Assembly (NCBI RefSeq): GCF_012641335.1
Contig: NZ_JABAID010000015.1
Span: 1 to 64,000, forward strand
Source: Novosphingobium sp. ERN07
GTDB lineage: Bacteria > Pseudomonadota > Alphaproteobacteria > Sphingomonadales > Sphingomonadaceae
DNA length: 64,000 nt
Direction: 5' to 3'
The notes under the pieces were generated by a model. It searched no databases. It had not been told where the DNA came from and was given only the letters and a program-made list of their open reading frames with translations. Both the position numbers and the translations under genes were made by a program. Below are positions 9,237 to 18,595 of this stretch, in pieces. Within the stretch, counting starts at the first letter, position 1. Every line of letters begins with the position of its first letter.

Positions 9237-11324
9237 ATGCTGCGCCAGTACGAACTTGTCGAACGTGTTCTCGCCTATGATCCGCAAGCGGACGAGGCGA
9301 TGCTCAACCGTGCCTATGTCTATACCGTGCAGAAGCACGGCACGCAGAAGCGCGCCAGCGGTGACCCTTACTTCTCCCACCCGGTAGAAGTGGCGGGTTT
9401 GATGACCGAGCTGAAGCTCGATCAGGACACGATCATCACTGCGCTGCTCCACGATACCGTTGAGGATACGCTGGCCACGGTGGACGAGATCGAGCGCCTG
9501 TTCGGCCCCGATGTGGCGCGGCTGGTCGATGGCGTGACCAAGCTTTCCAAGATCGAGACGATGAGCGAGAGCGAGCGCGCGGCGGAGAACCTGCGCAAGT
9601 TCCTGCTGGCGATGAGCGAGGACTTGCGCGTCCTGCTGGTCAAGCTGGCGGACCGCATGCACAACATGCGCACGCTCCACTATATCAAGAGCGAGGAAAA
9701 GCGCCGCCGCATTGCGCGCGAGACGATGGATATATACGCCCCGCTGGCAGAGCGGGTGGGCATGTACGAATACATGCGCGAGATGCAGTTGCTGGCGTTC
9801 GAGCAGCTCGAACCCGAAGCCTACGCCACGATCACGGGCCGCTTGTCCGCGATCCGCAGCGAGGAAGGCGCGCAGGTCGATGCCATCGCGCTCCAGATCA
9901 AGCAGTCGCTGGCCGAGGCGGGGCTGCGGGTAGAGGTTTCTGGCCGCGAAAAGCACCCCTATTCGATCTGGCGCAAGATGGCCGAACGCCACGTCTCGTT
10001 CGAGCAGATCACCGATATCATGGCCTTCCGCGTGCTGACCGAGAACGAGGACGATTGCTACAAGGCGCTGGGCATCCTGCACCGCCAGTGGCAGATGATT
10101 CCGGGGCGCTTCAAGGACTATATCTCCACGCCCAAGATGAACGGCTACCGATCGCTCCACACCGCGCTGATCTATTCCAACGCGATGCGCGTGGAAGTGC
10201 AGATCAAGACGCGCGAGATGCACGAGCTGAACGAGTTCGGCCTCGCCGCGCACTGGGCTTACAAGCAGAGCGACAAGCCCGATGGGCAGGTGGGCTGGCT
10301 GCGCGACCTGATCGAAATCCTCGAATCCAGCCACGACGCCGAGGAGCTGCTCGAAAACACCAAGATGGCGATCTATCAGGATCGCATCTTTGCCTTCACG
10401 CCCAAGGGCGCGCTGTTCCAGTTGCCCAAGGGCGCGACGCCCATCGACTTTGCCTTTGCCGTCCACACCAATCTGGGCGCGCAGGCGGTGGGGGCCAAGA
10501 TCAACGGCCGCCACGTGCCGCTGCGCACGGCGCTGGGCAATGGCGATGTGGTGGAGATCATCAAGAGCCGCACGTCCGAACCGCAACTGTCATGGCTCGG
10601 TTTCGTCGTCACCGGAAAGGCCCGCGCTGCCATCCGCCGCTTCGTGCGCCAGAAGGAGCGCGCCGAAGTCGCCGCCATCGGGCGCAAGCTCTATGACGAG
10701 ATCGTGGAGCGCCTGCCCACAAAGGTCGGCAAGAAGGCCGTGGCCGATGCGCTCAAGCGCCTGAAACTCGCCACCGAAGAAGACCTGATGTTCGCCATCG
10801 GCGCGGCCAAGATCGATGACCGGCAGGTGATGGAAGCGCTCGTCCCGGGCAGCGCGGCGAATATCCCGGAAGAGAACTGGCCCAGCCAGAAGCGCGCCAT
10901 CGCGGTGCGCGGCCTCACGCCCGGCATGGCGTTCAAGCTGGCCGACTGCTGCCATCCGGTGCCGGGCGACCGCATCGTCGGCCTGCGCCGCCCCGGCAAG
11001 GGCGTGGAAGTCCACGCGATTGACTGCATGACGCTGGCCGATGGCGTCGACGCCGACTGGATCGACCTGTCATGGGACGCCCGCACCGACGGCGCAATTG
11101 GCCGCCTCCGCGCCGAACTCTACAACCGCCCCGGTACATTGGCCGAAATGGCCGGCATCTTCGCCAAGAACCACGCCAACGTGGTCAATCTGGAAATGAC
11201 CCAGCGCGAGAACCCGTTCCATACTTATGAGGTAGATTTGGAGGTGCGCGATCTGGCGCATTTGACGCGCATTGTCAGTGCTTTGCGCGCGAGTGAGGCG
11301 GTGGCGCAGGCGGAGCGGATTTGA
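9237..11324 (+). CDS. rsh: Bifunctional (p)ppGpp synthetase/hydrolase, RelA/SpoT homologue
   Basis: Makes and degrades the alarmone (p)ppGpp in the stringent response. At 695 residues it is a full-length long RSH. The hydrolase domain has SHPVEVA and HDTVEDT (His72-Asp73). The synthetase domain has RFKDYISTPKMNGYRSLHT. The TGS domain begins near IFAFTPKGALFQLPKGATPIDFAF, and an ACT domain closes the protein (RLRAELYNRPGTLAEMAGIF). Both catalytic motifs are intact, so it is probably bifunctional, as in most alphaproteobacteria with a single RSH. Confidence 0.95.
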   Translation: MLRQYELVERVLAYDPQADEAMLNRAYVYTVQKHGTQKRASGDPYFSHPVEVAGLMTELKLDQDTIITALLHDTVEDTLATVDEIERLFGPDVARLVDGVTKLSKIETMSESERAAENLRKFLLAMSEDLRVLLVKLADRMHNMRTLHYIKSEEKRRRIARETMDIYAPLAERVGMYEYMREMQLLAFEQLEPEAYATITGRLSAIRSEEGAQVDAIALQIKQSLAEAGLRVEVSGREKHPYSIWRKMAERHVSFEQITDIMAFRVLTENEDDCYKALGILHRQWQMIPGRFKDYISTPKMNGYRSLHTALIYSNAMRVEVQIKTREMHELNEFGLAAHWAYKQSDKPDGQVGWLRDLIEILESSHDAEELLENTKMAIYQDRIFAFTPKGALFQLPKGATPIDFAFAVHTNLGAQAVGAKINGRHVPLRTALGNGDVVEIIKSRTSEPQLSWLGFVVTGKARAAIRRFVRQKERAEVAAIGRKLYDEIVERLPTKVGKKAVADALKRLKLATEEDLMFAIGAAKIDDRQVMEALVPGSAANIPEENWPSQKRAIAVRGLTPGMAFKLADCCHPVPGDRIVGLRRPGKGVEVHAIDCMTLADGVDADWIDLSWDARTDGAIGRLRAELYNRPGTLAEMAGIFAKNHANVVNLEMTQRENPFHTYEVDLEVRDLAHLTRIVSALRASEAVAQAERI

Positions 11325-11345
11325 GGGGGGGAGGGTGATTGGGGA

Positions 11346-11430
11346 TTTAGTAAACTGTCACCGCAATTTTCACCGTAATTTTGGGAATTGGTGTATTTAG
11401 TAAAGTTTCACCGTAATTCTAGGGATTAGG
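11346..11430. repeat. Short AT-rich direct repeats before an orphan lipoprotein gene
   Basis: TTTAGTAAACTGTCACCG at 11346 recurs with small changes at 11396 (TTTAGTAAAGTTTCACCG), 50 bp later. The sub-motif CACCGTAATT or a close variant occurs three times (11359, 11371, 11409). The region is visibly richer in A+T than its neighbours. Confidence 0.65.
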
Positions 11431-11436
11431 TATAAT

Positions 11437-11973
11437 ATGCCCAAAATTAGCATGAGCATTCGACTAATCTGGACTACGGCAATACTTGCGGCTTGTTCGG
11501 CAAACAACTCAGTTTCAACGGTTAGCCCCGAAGCCTATACCAACCTAAGTACTTGCTGGGAGCGGGAAGGTAGATTTCAGTCATTTGTCGTTTTGCATGA
11601 GCAGAACAGCAAGTACTATCCCTACTTCATTTCTCCGTGGTGCGACGTCCATGCCGAAGGCTATCCGAAGGGCTTGGGTTTCGTCCCCTATATCACGGCG
11701 CTCAAGTTTTCGGGTGATGGAGGAGCATTAAGGAGCGCTGCGCTTTTTGCCAATGATTTAGAAGCCACAACTCCGTCCCATTCCCCTCTCCCGATCGTTA
11801 CGGATTCGGTGTACCTTTACGTCGGATCAGTTGAACGGCTGACGAACGATGGGTTTTTCTTCTATCGCATATCCGATCCAAAGAATTTTCAAAAGACCGG
11901 TCTGACGCTCTTAGATTTGATCGAGCAAAGCCCTGTGGCGAGGTTGCAGATGTTCAAGGATCGCGCGAAATAA
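11437..11973 (+). CDS. Hypothetical lipoprotein
   Basis: A 178-residue protein with a basic N-terminus and a lipobox-like ILAAC at about residues 17-21, so it is probably exported and lipidated. The rest is rich in Tyr, Phe and Ser (FFFYRISDPKNF) and shows no family I recognise. Base composition and codon use are clearly more AT-rich than in the flanking rsh and transglutaminase genes, which together with the upstream direct repeats hints at later acquisition. A second ATG (11452) is an alternative start. TATAAT lies just before the first ATG, but a promoter that close would leave no leader. Confidence 0.6.
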   Translation: MPKISMSIRLIWTTAILAACSANNSVSTVSPEAYTNLSTCWEREGRFQSFVVLHEQNSKYYPYFISPWCDVHAEGYPKGLGFVPYITALKFSGDGGALRSAALFANDLEATTPSHSPLPIVTDSVYLYVGSVERLTNDGFFFYRISDPKNFQKTGLTLLDLIEQSPVARLQMFKDRAK

Positions 11974-12103
11974 GGGCAGCCTCGTGGGTGAACAAGCCCA
12001 CTTAAATAAAAAATCGGGATAGTAGAAGAATTTCGGGAGCAGGCTACTTGACCCATATTTCTTCTTTCGTTGTCGAATGGGAATTACGGGGAGGCGATAC
12101 AGA

Positions 12104-12898
12104 TTAACCATCTGAATCGTTTTGCCCCACCTCCACCGACTGCGCATTCAACTCCGCCCCACCAAAAATCGTCAGAAACGCCACATCGGCCGCATCGCGT
12201 CCCACGCCGATCACCACGGTCTGCGCCGGGTCGGCCATGCCGGTGGCGTCCACCAGACGCCAGCCGCCTTGCAGCCACACTTCGGCCAGCGCGTGGAAAT
12301 CGGGCGGGGTCACGCCCGGCGCATAGGCGCTGACCATGCGGGCCGGGATGCCGAGGCCGCGCACCAGGGCGATCAGCAGGTGGGCATAGTCGCGGCACAC
12401 ACCTTCGCGCGAATGGAAGGTGTCGAGCGCGGTGGTGCCGCCGTGGCTGGAGCCCGGCACATAGGTCAGGTGCCCGGCAATCCATTCGGTCACCGCCGAA
12501 ACCGCCATGCCGCCGTCAAGCCCACCGAACTGGTCGATTACCGCCGCGTGCAGCGTATCGACCGGGCAATAGCGTGAGGGCAGCAGGTATTCGACATACT
12601 CCGGGGGCAGCGAGGGCAGGGGATCGGCAGCCAGCGCCGCCAGTATCGCTGCCTCGCGCGTCACGCGCACCTTCGCGTCATAGGCAACAGCGAACCTGTC
12701 GCGCGGCTCCAACCAGATGCGCTCTCCCACGCCGCCATGCCCGGCGATGGCACGCATCGCGTCCGGCGGGGTCAGCGCGAGCGTGCTTTCCAGCACCTCC
12801 TGCCCGGGCAGTGCCGCCGCGCCGATCTGCATCAGCACAGAGGCCTGTTCGCGCATCGTGTAGTCAAGGCGCACGGCGACGTCGATTTCGTGAGTCAT
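12104..12898 (-). CDS. Transglutaminase-like family protein
   Basis: A 264-residue cytosolic protein with a transglutaminase-like Cys-His-Asp triad: Cys in SREGVCRDYAH (about residue 170), His in DFHALAEVWL, Asp in LVDATGMAD. The N-terminal part (about 1-130) resembles the usual beta-rich bacterial transglutaminase N-region. The family acts as peptidase or amidase; the substrate is unknown. The start MTHEIDV is preferred over a TTG six codons upstream because AGAGGCGACC precedes it. It may be co-transcribed with the DoxX-like gene 59 bp upstream on the same strand. Confidence 0.82.
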   Translation of the reverse strand: MTHEIDVAVRLDYTMREQASVLMQIGAAALPGQEVLESTLALTPPDAMRAIAGHGGVGERIWLEPRDRFAVAYDAKVRVTREAAILAALAADPLPSLPPEYVEYLLPSRYCPVDTLHAAVIDQFGGLDGGMAVSAVTEWIAGHLTYVPGSSHGGTTALDTFHSREGVCRDYAHLLIALVRGLGIPARMVSAYAPGVTPPDFHALAEVWLQGGWRLVDATGMADPAQTVVIGVGRDAADVAFLTIFGGAELNAQSVEVGQNDSDG

Positions 12899-12957
12899 GG
12901 TCGCCTCTATCCGCAATCCTGAGGAAAGTTCCGGCGCTTTGCCGCGCCGGTCGCGGT

Positions 12958-13365
12958 TCAGGTAGCGGTGGCGGCCCTGCGTGCATAGAGCCAGCCCAGA
13001 AAGGCGGTGACAACAATGGTCACCACATTCTGCAGGGCAGGGGCACCGTCCTTTGCGATCTGGTGCGTCAACAGCGAAATCGCCTCAAGCACCACGAGCG
13101 CGGCGCAGGCCATCACGCCCATACGCGTCAGTCGTGTGCGCAGCAAAGCGGCGATAAAGGCGAGCGTCAGGGCCAGTTCCAGCCAGCCGACGGCCCGGCC
13201 CAGTGCTTCGGGAAGGTGCGCGGTCCACGCCTTGTGCATGACAAGTTCGGCATGGGAGGAGAACGCCTTGTGCCAACCGACGAAGCCATGAAACAGCGCC
13301 AGCGGTAGCGTAAGCACCACGATCAGCCCCTGACGCACCAGTGCGAACTTGCCGTTTTCAGACAT
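12958..13365 (-). CDS. DoxX-like small membrane protein
   Basis: A 135-residue protein with four predicted hydrophobic segments (about residues 10-28, 55-75, 82-98 and 112-128). The layout and the GWHKAF / AVGWLELALTLAF wording resemble DoxX/DUF4870-like inner-membrane proteins, but the function is unknown. The second ATG (13365) is preferred because the GGGGGG tract then lies about 6 nt upstream, whereas it abuts the first ATG. A perfect palindrome (13386-13403) lies immediately upstream. Confidence 0.65.
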   Translation of the reverse strand: MSENGKFALVRQGLIVVLTLPLALFHGFVGWHKAFSSHAELVMHKAWTAHLPEALGRAVGWLELALTLAFIAALLRTRLTRMGVMACAALVVLEAISLLTHQIAKDGAPALQNVVTIVVTAFLGWLYARRAATAT

Positions 13366-13385
13366 TGCCATCCCCCCCTATATTT

Positions 13386-13403
13386 TTAGAATACGTTTTC
13401 TAA
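13386..13403. promoter_or_regulatory. Palindromic operator candidate upstream of the DoxX-like gene
   Basis: TTAGAA-TACGTT-TTCTAA, perfect 6-bp arms and a 6-bp spacer, about 20 bp from the start codon. The shape and size fit a TetR-type repressor site. No regulator gene is adjacent. Confidence 0.5.
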
Positions 13404-13471
13404 TATTATTGCAGGGTAAATGCAACGGCGGGCAGGGTGAGCGGGCCGGGAGGGGCCTTCGCGCGATGGTT

Positions 13472-13500
13472 TTGACCTTGGCGACGAATTGGGATATGAT
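13472..13500 (+). promoter_or_regulatory. Promoter P1 of the rpsM-rpsK-rpoA-rplQ operon
   Basis: TTGACC (13472-13477), a 17-nt spacer, and TATGAT (13495-13500): a near-consensus sigma70 promoter about 250 bp upstream of rpsM. The leader after it has no convincing gene; small ORFs of 27 and about 53 codons (from 13510 and 13532) lack ribosome-binding sites. Confidence 0.7.
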
Positions 13501-13567
13501 CCATCCGTAATGGAGCAGGACCGCGCCGGGCATGGCGTGCTGTCCGCGATCTTCGTTTGCGCAGCGG

Positions 13568-13596
13568 TTGACGTTACTATCGAAACCGCCTAATCG
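13568..13596 (+). promoter_or_regulatory. Promoter P2 of the rpsM operon
   Basis: TTGACG (13568-13573), a 17-nt spacer, and TAATCG (13591-13596), 96 bp downstream of P1. The -35 is strong and the -10 weaker. Tandem promoters are usual for ribosomal-protein operons. Confidence 0.5.
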
Positions 13597-13746
13597 CGCC
13601 TTTCACTCTCAGTCGGGCATGTTTTGCGAAGTCAGGGTTAAGCACCTGAAACTTTGCGGAAATCCCGGCATTCGTGAGTGTTTTTCGCGATGAGATAGGG
13701 CGTGCGGCGTGATTCGCATCGTCCTGTGGAGCAAACGGAGAAGCAA

Positions 13747-14115
13747 GTGGCTCGTATTGCCGGGGTCAATATCCCCACCAACAAGCGCGTTATCATCGCG
13801 CTGACCTACATTCACGGTATCGGCTCGTTCAAGGCCAAGCAGATCGCTGACAAGCTGGGTATCGATCATACTCGCCGCGTGCAGGATCTCTCGGACGCTG
13901 AAGTGCTCCAGATCCGCGAAGCGATCGATGCTGATCACACTGTGGAAGGCGATCTTCGCCGCGAAGTGGCGATGAACATCAAGCGTCTGATGGACCTCGC
14001 GTGCTATCGTGGTCTGCGTCACCGCAAGGGCCTGCCGGTCCGCGGCCAGCGCACGCACACCAACGCCCGCACCCGCAAGGGCAAGGCCAAGCCGATCGCC
14101 GGCAAGAAGAAGTAA
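13747..14115 (+). CDS. rpsM: 30S ribosomal protein S13
   Basis: S13 sits in the 30S head and contacts the 50S subunit and the P-site tRNA. The 122-residue product starts [14 protein letters not shown] from a GTG codon preceded by CGGAG. It contains the conserved HGIG and the C-terminal [15 protein letters not shown]. An ATG-free in-frame extension upstream is not S13. First gene of the alpha operon, 49 bp before rpsK. Confidence 0.97.
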   Translation: MARIAGVNIPTNKRVIIALTYIHGIGSFKAKQIADKLGIDHTRRVQDLSDAEVLQIREAIDADHTVEGDLRREVAMNIKRLMDLACYRGLRHRKGLPVRGQRTHTNARTRKGKAKPIAGKKK

Positions 14116-14164
14116 GACCTTTTCAGGTCCTTCTTCCGTCCCAGTTTCTCGAGGATAGAAAACA

Positions 14165-14554
14165 ATGGCACGCGAACCTCAGCGCATTAAGCGCCGCGAG
14201 CGCAAGAACATCACCAGCGGTGTTGCGCACGTAAACGCCAGCTTCAACAACACCATGATCACCATCACCGATGCTCAGGGCAACGCCATTTCGTGGTCGT
14301 CGGCCGGCATGATGGGCTTCAAGGGCAGCCGCAAGTCGACCCCGTATGCCGCACAGGTTGCTGCAGACGATGCCGGCAAGAAGGCCGCCGAACACGGTGT
14401 CCGCACCCTCGAAGTCGAGGTCAAGGGCCCCGGTTCGGGTCGTGAAAGCGCGCTGCGCGCGCTTCAGGCGGTTGGCTTCACCATCACGGCGATCCGTGAC
14501 GTGACCCCGATCCCGCACAACGGCGTTCGCCCGTCGAAGCGCCGTCGCGTCTGA
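14165..14554 (+). CDS. rpsK: 30S ribosomal protein S11
   Basis: S11 forms part of the 30S platform near the E and P sites. At 129 residues it has the usual length. Signatures [39 protein letters not shown] and the basic C-terminus [10 protein letters not shown] are all present. A strong hairpin separates it from rpoA. Confidence 0.98.
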   Translation: MAREPQRIKRRERKNITSGVAHVNASFNNTMITITDAQGNAISWSSAGMMGFKGSRKSTPYAAQVAADDAGKKAAEHGVRTLEVEVKGPGSGRESALRALQAVGFTITAIRDVTPIPHNGVRPSKRRRV

Positions 14555-14564
14555 TCCTGCATAA

Positions 14565-14600
14565 GGCAGCAGGGGCGCAGGTACCGGCGCCCCTGCTGCC
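14565..14600 (+). promoter_or_regulatory. Perfect 14-bp hairpin between rpsK and rpoA
   Basis: GGCAGCAGGGGCGC (14565-14578) pairs without mismatch with 14587-14600 around an 8-nt loop. There is no T-run, so it is not a standard terminator. It may be a processing or stability element that sets rpoA expression apart from the ribosomal genes. Confidence 0.7.
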
Positions 14601-14675
14601 CAATACTTCGACCGGAGCCGGGAATTAAGCATCCCGGCAACCGGCAAAAGCCCGCACAAACCCCAGGGGAATTCC

Positions 14676-15740
14676 ATGACTGTCAACATCAAGAACTGGC
14701 AGGAACTGAAGAAGCCCAACAATCTCGAGATCAAGCCGGGCAACGATGCCAAGCGCCGCGCGACTTTCGTTGCGGAGCCGCTGGAACGTGGTTTTGGTCT
14801 CACTCTCGGCAACGCGCTGCGCCGCGTGCTGCTCTCCTCGCTTCAGGGCGCGGCGGTCACCTCGATCAAGATCGAGAACGTTCTCCACGAATTCTCGTCG
14901 CTTGCCGGCGTGCGTGAAGATGTGACCGACATCGTGCTCAACGTGAAGCAGATTGCCCTCAAGATGCAGGGCGAAGGCCCGAAGCGTCTGCAGCTTTCGG
15001 CCACTGGTCCGGGCGAGGTCAAGGCTGGCGACATTGCTGTCACCGGCGACATGGAGGTCCTGAACAAGGATCTCGTGATCTGCAACCTCGACGAAGGCGC
15101 GACCTTCAACATGGAACTGACTGTCGATACCGGCAAGGGCTATGTCCCCGCCGTGTCGAACCGTCCGGTGGATGCTCCGATCGGTCTTATCCCGGTCGAT
15201 TCCCTCTACTCGCCGGTGCGTCAGGTCTCGTACAAGGTCGACAATGCCCGCATCGGTCAGGAGCTTGACTACGACAAGCTCAACCTGACGGTCGAAACCG
15301 ACGGCACGATCACCCCGGAAGACGCCGTGGCCTATGCCGCGCGCATCCTTCAGGACCAGCTTGCGCTGTTCGTCCACTTCGACGACCAGATGCCGGTTGG
15401 TCACGTTCCTTCGGTTGCAGGTGGCGTTGCTACCCATGCGCCCGAAGAAAGCGATGCGAACCAGCTCAACCGCTACCTTCTCAAGAAGGTGGACGAGCTG
15501 GAACTCTCGGTCCGTTCGGCCAACTGCCTCAAGAACGACAACATCATCTACATCGGCGATCTGGTCCAGAAGACCGAAGCCGAGATGCTGCGCACGCCGA
15601 ACTTCGGCCGCAAGTCGCTCAACGAGATCAAGGAAGTCCTTTCGTCGATGGGCCTGCGCCTCGGCATGGACATCCCCGGCTGGCCGCCGGAAAACATCGA
15701 AGAAATGGCCAAGAAGCTCGAACAAGAGCTGCTTGGTTAA
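14676..15740 (+). CDS. rpoA: DNA-directed RNA polymerase subunit alpha
   Basis: Scaffold subunit for RNA polymerase assembly and target of activators and UP elements. 354 residues. The N-terminal assembly domain has [22 protein letters not shown], and the linker follows near residue 250. The C-terminal domain begins around [20 protein letters not shown] and includes [13 protein letters not shown] with the helix-hairpin-helix residues for DNA and activator contact. The FNR-type protein encoded at 58.5 kb would contact this domain at class II promoters. Confidence 0.98.
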   Translation: MTVNIKNWQELKKPNNLEIKPGNDAKRRATFVAEPLERGFGLTLGNALRRVLLSSLQGAAVTSIKIENVLHEFSSLAGVREDVTDIVLNVKQIALKMQGEGPKRLQLSATGPGEVKAGDIAVTGDMEVLNKDLVICNLDEGATFNMELTVDTGKGYVPAVSNRPVDAPIGLIPVDSLYSPVRQVSYKVDNARIGQELDYDKLNLTVETDGTITPEDAVAYAARILQDQLALFVHFDDQMPVGHVPSVAGGVATHAPEESDANQLNRYLLKKVDELELSVRSANCLKNDNIIYIGDLVQKTEAEMLRTPNFGRKSLNEIKEVLSSMGLRLGMDIPGWPPENIEEMAKKLEQELLG

Positions 15741-15748
15741 GAAATTCG

Positions 15749-15774
15749 GGGCGTCCTGCGGGACGCCCTGTTTT
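15749..15774 (+). terminator. Intrinsic terminator or attenuator between rpoA and rplQ
   Basis: GGGCGTCC-TGCG-GGACGCCC (15749-15768) is a perfect 8-bp stem with a stable tetraloop, followed by TGTTTT. It probably reduces read-through into rplQ. Confidence 0.65.
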
Positions 15775-15859
15775 CAAAGGGTAACTTGGCGGCAACCCAA
15801 TACAGCCGCCTGGATCGGGGTACCTCGCACGGCCCCCCTACGAACGGAAAGGTAATACC

Positions 15860-16285
15860 ATGCGTCACAAGCTGGGCCAGCGTAAGCTGGGTCGTACATC
15901 TGCTCACCGCATTGCGATGCTGCGCAACATGGCAGCCGCGCTGATCAAGCACGAACAGATCACTACCACGCTCCCCAAGGCGCGCGAACTGCGCCCCTAT
16001 CTCGAAAAGCTGATCACGCTGGGCAAGAAGGGCGGTCTTTCGAACCGTCGTCTCGCGCACGCCCGTCTGCTCGACGAAGTGCAGGAACAGAAGCTGTTCG
16101 GCGCTCTGGCAGAGCGTTATGCTGATCGCAACGGCGGCTATACCCGTATCATCAAGGCCGGCTACCGTGGTTCGGACGCTGCGCCGATGGCCGTGATCGA
16201 ACTGGTCGACCGCGATACCTCGGCCAAGGGTCAGGATTCGGGTCCGGTGATGAACGCGGACGAGGACGAATACGAAGCCGCGTAA
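15860..16285 (+). CDS. rplQ: 50S ribosomal protein L17
   Basis: L17 lies near the peptide exit tunnel of the 50S subunit. The 141-residue product opens with [17 protein letters not shown], contains the [17 protein letters not shown] motif, and has an acidic C-terminal extension ([10 protein letters not shown]) common in alphaproteobacteria. Last gene of the operon. Confidence 0.98.
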   Translation: MRHKLGQRKLGRTSAHRIAMLRNMAAALIKHEQITTTLPKARELRPYLEKLITLGKKGGLSNRRLAHARLLDEVQEQKLFGALAERYADRNGGYTRIIKAGYRGSDAAPMAVIELVDRDTSAKGQDSGPVMNADEDEYEAA

Positions 16286-16315
16286 TTTCGCGCTGCGGTT
16301 CGCCGGAAAAGATCA

Positions 16316-16346
16316 ACGGGTGGGGCGTGATGCTCCGCCCGTTTTT
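16316..16346 (+). terminator. Intrinsic terminator of the rpsM-rplQ operon
   Basis: A 10-bp stem with two G-T wobbles (16316-16325 with 16333-16342) followed by a TTTTT run. Confidence 0.7.
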
Positions 16347-16458
16347 CGTTGTTCCTCAGGACCCTGTAAACAGTGTAACCCTGTTCAGCTTCGCTTGCAT
16401 CTGGCTGAACCATCCCTAGTTTCACCGGCAACTGAAATGAGTCGCACGAAAGCCCCCC

Positions 16459-18585
16459 ATGACCTTGAACCGTCACCTCGTCGCCGCCGTTTCGGCGGTT
16501 GCCTTAACGGTGCCTGCAATGGCCGCTGAACCCGCTTTGACCTTCCCGCAGACCGAACGCGGGACCGTGGTGGAGCCTGCGTTTGGGGAGCAGGTGGCCG
16601 ACCCCTACCGCTGGCTTGAAGCGGATGTGCGGGTCGATCCGAAGGTTGCGGCGTGGGTCGATGGGCAGAGCAAGTTCACCGACGCCTACCTCAAAGCCTT
16701 GCCGGAACGCGCGGCTTTCGAAGTGAAGCTCAAGGGCCTGTTCGACTATCCGCGCTGGGGTGTGCCACATGAAGAGGGTGGACGTCTGTTCCATACGTTC
16801 AATTCCGGCCTGATGAATCAGGCGCAACTGATCGTGCGTGATAAGGCCTCCCCTGAAGGCCGCGTGCTGCTCGATCCCAATGGGTGGGCCAAGGACGGCG
16901 CAACCGCGCTTGATGCGTGGGAGCCTTCGCCCGATGGGGCGACGCTCGCCTATACCGTGCAGGATGGCGGCTCCGACTGGCGCACGATGAAGTTTGTGAG
17001 CGCCGCCGATGGCAAGGCGCTGGCAGACGAATTGAAGTGGGTAAAGTTCAGCGGCATCGCGTGGGTCGGCACCGACGGCGTACTCTATTCGCGGTTCGAG
17101 GCACCGAAGGAAGGCGAGGCTTTTCAGGCGCTGAACTACAATCAGACCGTGTGGTATCACAAGCTGGGCACGCTGCAGTCCGCCGACCGTCCGGTCTTTG
17201 CCACGCCGGATAAGCCCAAGTGGGGCCACAACGCGCAAGTGACGAGCGATGCGCGGTGGCTGGTGGTGACCAGCCACGAAGGCACCGATCCGCTGGCTGC
17301 GGTTGCAATCGCGCCCATCAGCAAGGGCGATTGGGCCATCCGCCCGCTGATCGCAGACATGACCGCGCAGTGGGATCTGATCGACGGCGTGGGCGATACG
17401 CTGTGGTTCGTTAGCAGCAAGGATGCGCCGCTCAAGAAAGTCGTGAAGGTCGATCTGTCAGGCGCAGAGCCGACCTTCACGACCATCGTGGCGGCGAGCG
17501 ACGCGAACCTTGAAGGCGCGCGGATCATCGGGGACCGTTTGTTTGTGGAGTATCTGCGCGACGTGAAGTCGGAAGTGCGGACCTTTACGCTCGATGGCAA
17601 GCCGCTGGGCACAATGGAACTTCCGGGCATCGGCTCGCTGGCCGGGCTTTCGGGCAAGCCGGGACACGATACCGGTTATTTCGGCTTCACCAGCTTCACT
17701 ACGCCGGGCACGGTTTACAAGATCAGCGCCAAGACCGCGAAGTCTGCGGTTTGGCAGAAGGTACCGCTCAACTTTGCGCCGAATGACTACAAGGTTGAGC
17801 AGGTGTTCTATCCTTCGAAGGACGGAACCAAGATCCCTATGTTCGTGGTGCGCCGCAAGGATGCGACCGGGCCGGTTCCGACGATCCTCTATGGCTATGG
17901 CGGGTTCAACATCTCGCTGCCGCCCAGCTATTCCGCCGCGCGCATGGCGTGGCTGGCGAGTGGCGGAGCCTATGCCGTGGCGAACTTGCGCGGGGGTGGG
18001 GAATATGGCGATGCCTGGCATGATGCCGGGCGGCGCGCGCGCAAGCAGAACGTGTTTGATGATTTCATTGCGGCAGGCGAATGGCTGATTACCAACGGCA
18101 AGACGCCCAAGGACGGCCTTGCGGTCGAAGGCGGATCGAACGGCGGCTTGCTTGTGGGCGCGGTGGTCAACCAGCGGCCAGACCTGTTTGCGGCGGCGCA
18201 TCCGGCGGTAGGCGTGATGGACATGCTGCGCTTTGATCGCTTCACAGCGGGGCGGTACTGGACGGACGATTACGGCAAACCCGATGTCGAGGCCGATTGG
18301 CGCGTGCTGCGCGCCTATTCGCCCTATCACAACGTGAAGGCGGGCACGCCCTATCCGGCAGTGTTAGTGACCACGGCGGACACCGATGATCGCGTGGTGC
18401 CGGGGCACAGCTTCAAATATGCCGCCGCGTTGCAGGCGTCAGGCCTTGGGCCGAAGCCTCAACTGATACGGATCGAGACGCGCGCCGGGCACGGATCGGG
18501 CAAGCCTGTTTCGAAGCTGATCGAGGAAACGGCGGACGTCTATGCGTTTCTGGCGCACTGGACAGGTCTGAAACCGAAAGACTGA
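16459..18585 (+). CDS. Prolyl oligopeptidase family serine peptidase (first of a tandem pair)
   Basis: S9A-type peptidase that cuts short peptides after proline; a signal peptide (ends AMA, about residue 21) places it in the periplasm. 708 residues: an N-terminal segment (PYRWLE), a seven-bladed propeller, and an alpha/beta-hydrolase domain. The triad is visible as Ser560 in GGSNGGLLVG, Asp near 644 in TADTDDRVVP and His678 in RAGHGSGKP. The next gene is a clear paralogue in the same orientation. A weak hairpin (18596-18618) separates them. Confidence 0.93.
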   Translation: MTLNRHLVAAVSAVALTVPAMAAEPALTFPQTERGTVVEPAFGEQVADPYRWLEADVRVDPKVAAWVDGQSKFTDAYLKALPERAAFEVKLKGLFDYPRWGVPHEEGGRLFHTFNSGLMNQAQLIVRDKASPEGRVLLDPNGWAKDGATALDAWEPSPDGATLAYTVQDGGSDWRTMKFVSAADGKALADELKWVKFSGIAWVGTDGVLYSRFEAPKEGEAFQALNYNQTVWYHKLGTLQSADRPVFATPDKPKWGHNAQVTSDARWLVVTSHEGTDPLAAVAIAPISKGDWAIRPLIADMTAQWDLIDGVGDTLWFVSSKDAPLKKVVKVDLSGAEPTFTTIVAASDANLEGARIIGDRLFVEYLRDVKSEVRTFTLDGKPLGTMELPGIGSLAGLSGKPGHDTGYFGFTSFTTPGTVYKISAKTAKSAVWQKVPLNFAPNDYKVEQVFYPSKDGTKIPMFVVRRKDATGPVPTILYGYGGFNISLPPSYSAARMAWLASGGAYAVANLRGGGEYGDAWHDAGRRARKQNVFDDFIAAGEWLITNGKTPKDGLAVEGGSNGGLLVGAVVNQRPDLFAAAHPAVGVMDMLRFDRFTAGRYWTDDYGKPDVEADWRVLRAYSPYHNVKAGTPYPAVLVTTADTDDRVVPGHSFKYAAALQASGLGPKPQLIRIETRAGHGSGKPVSKLIEETADVYAFLAHWTGLKPKD

Positions 18586-18595
18586 CGGGCCTTCT

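Noticed and set aside
9084..10586. 500-codon frame opposite rsh
   Set aside because: Antisense shadow of a certain gene.
14625..15725. 366-codon frame opposite rpoA
   Set aside because: Antisense shadow of a certain gene.
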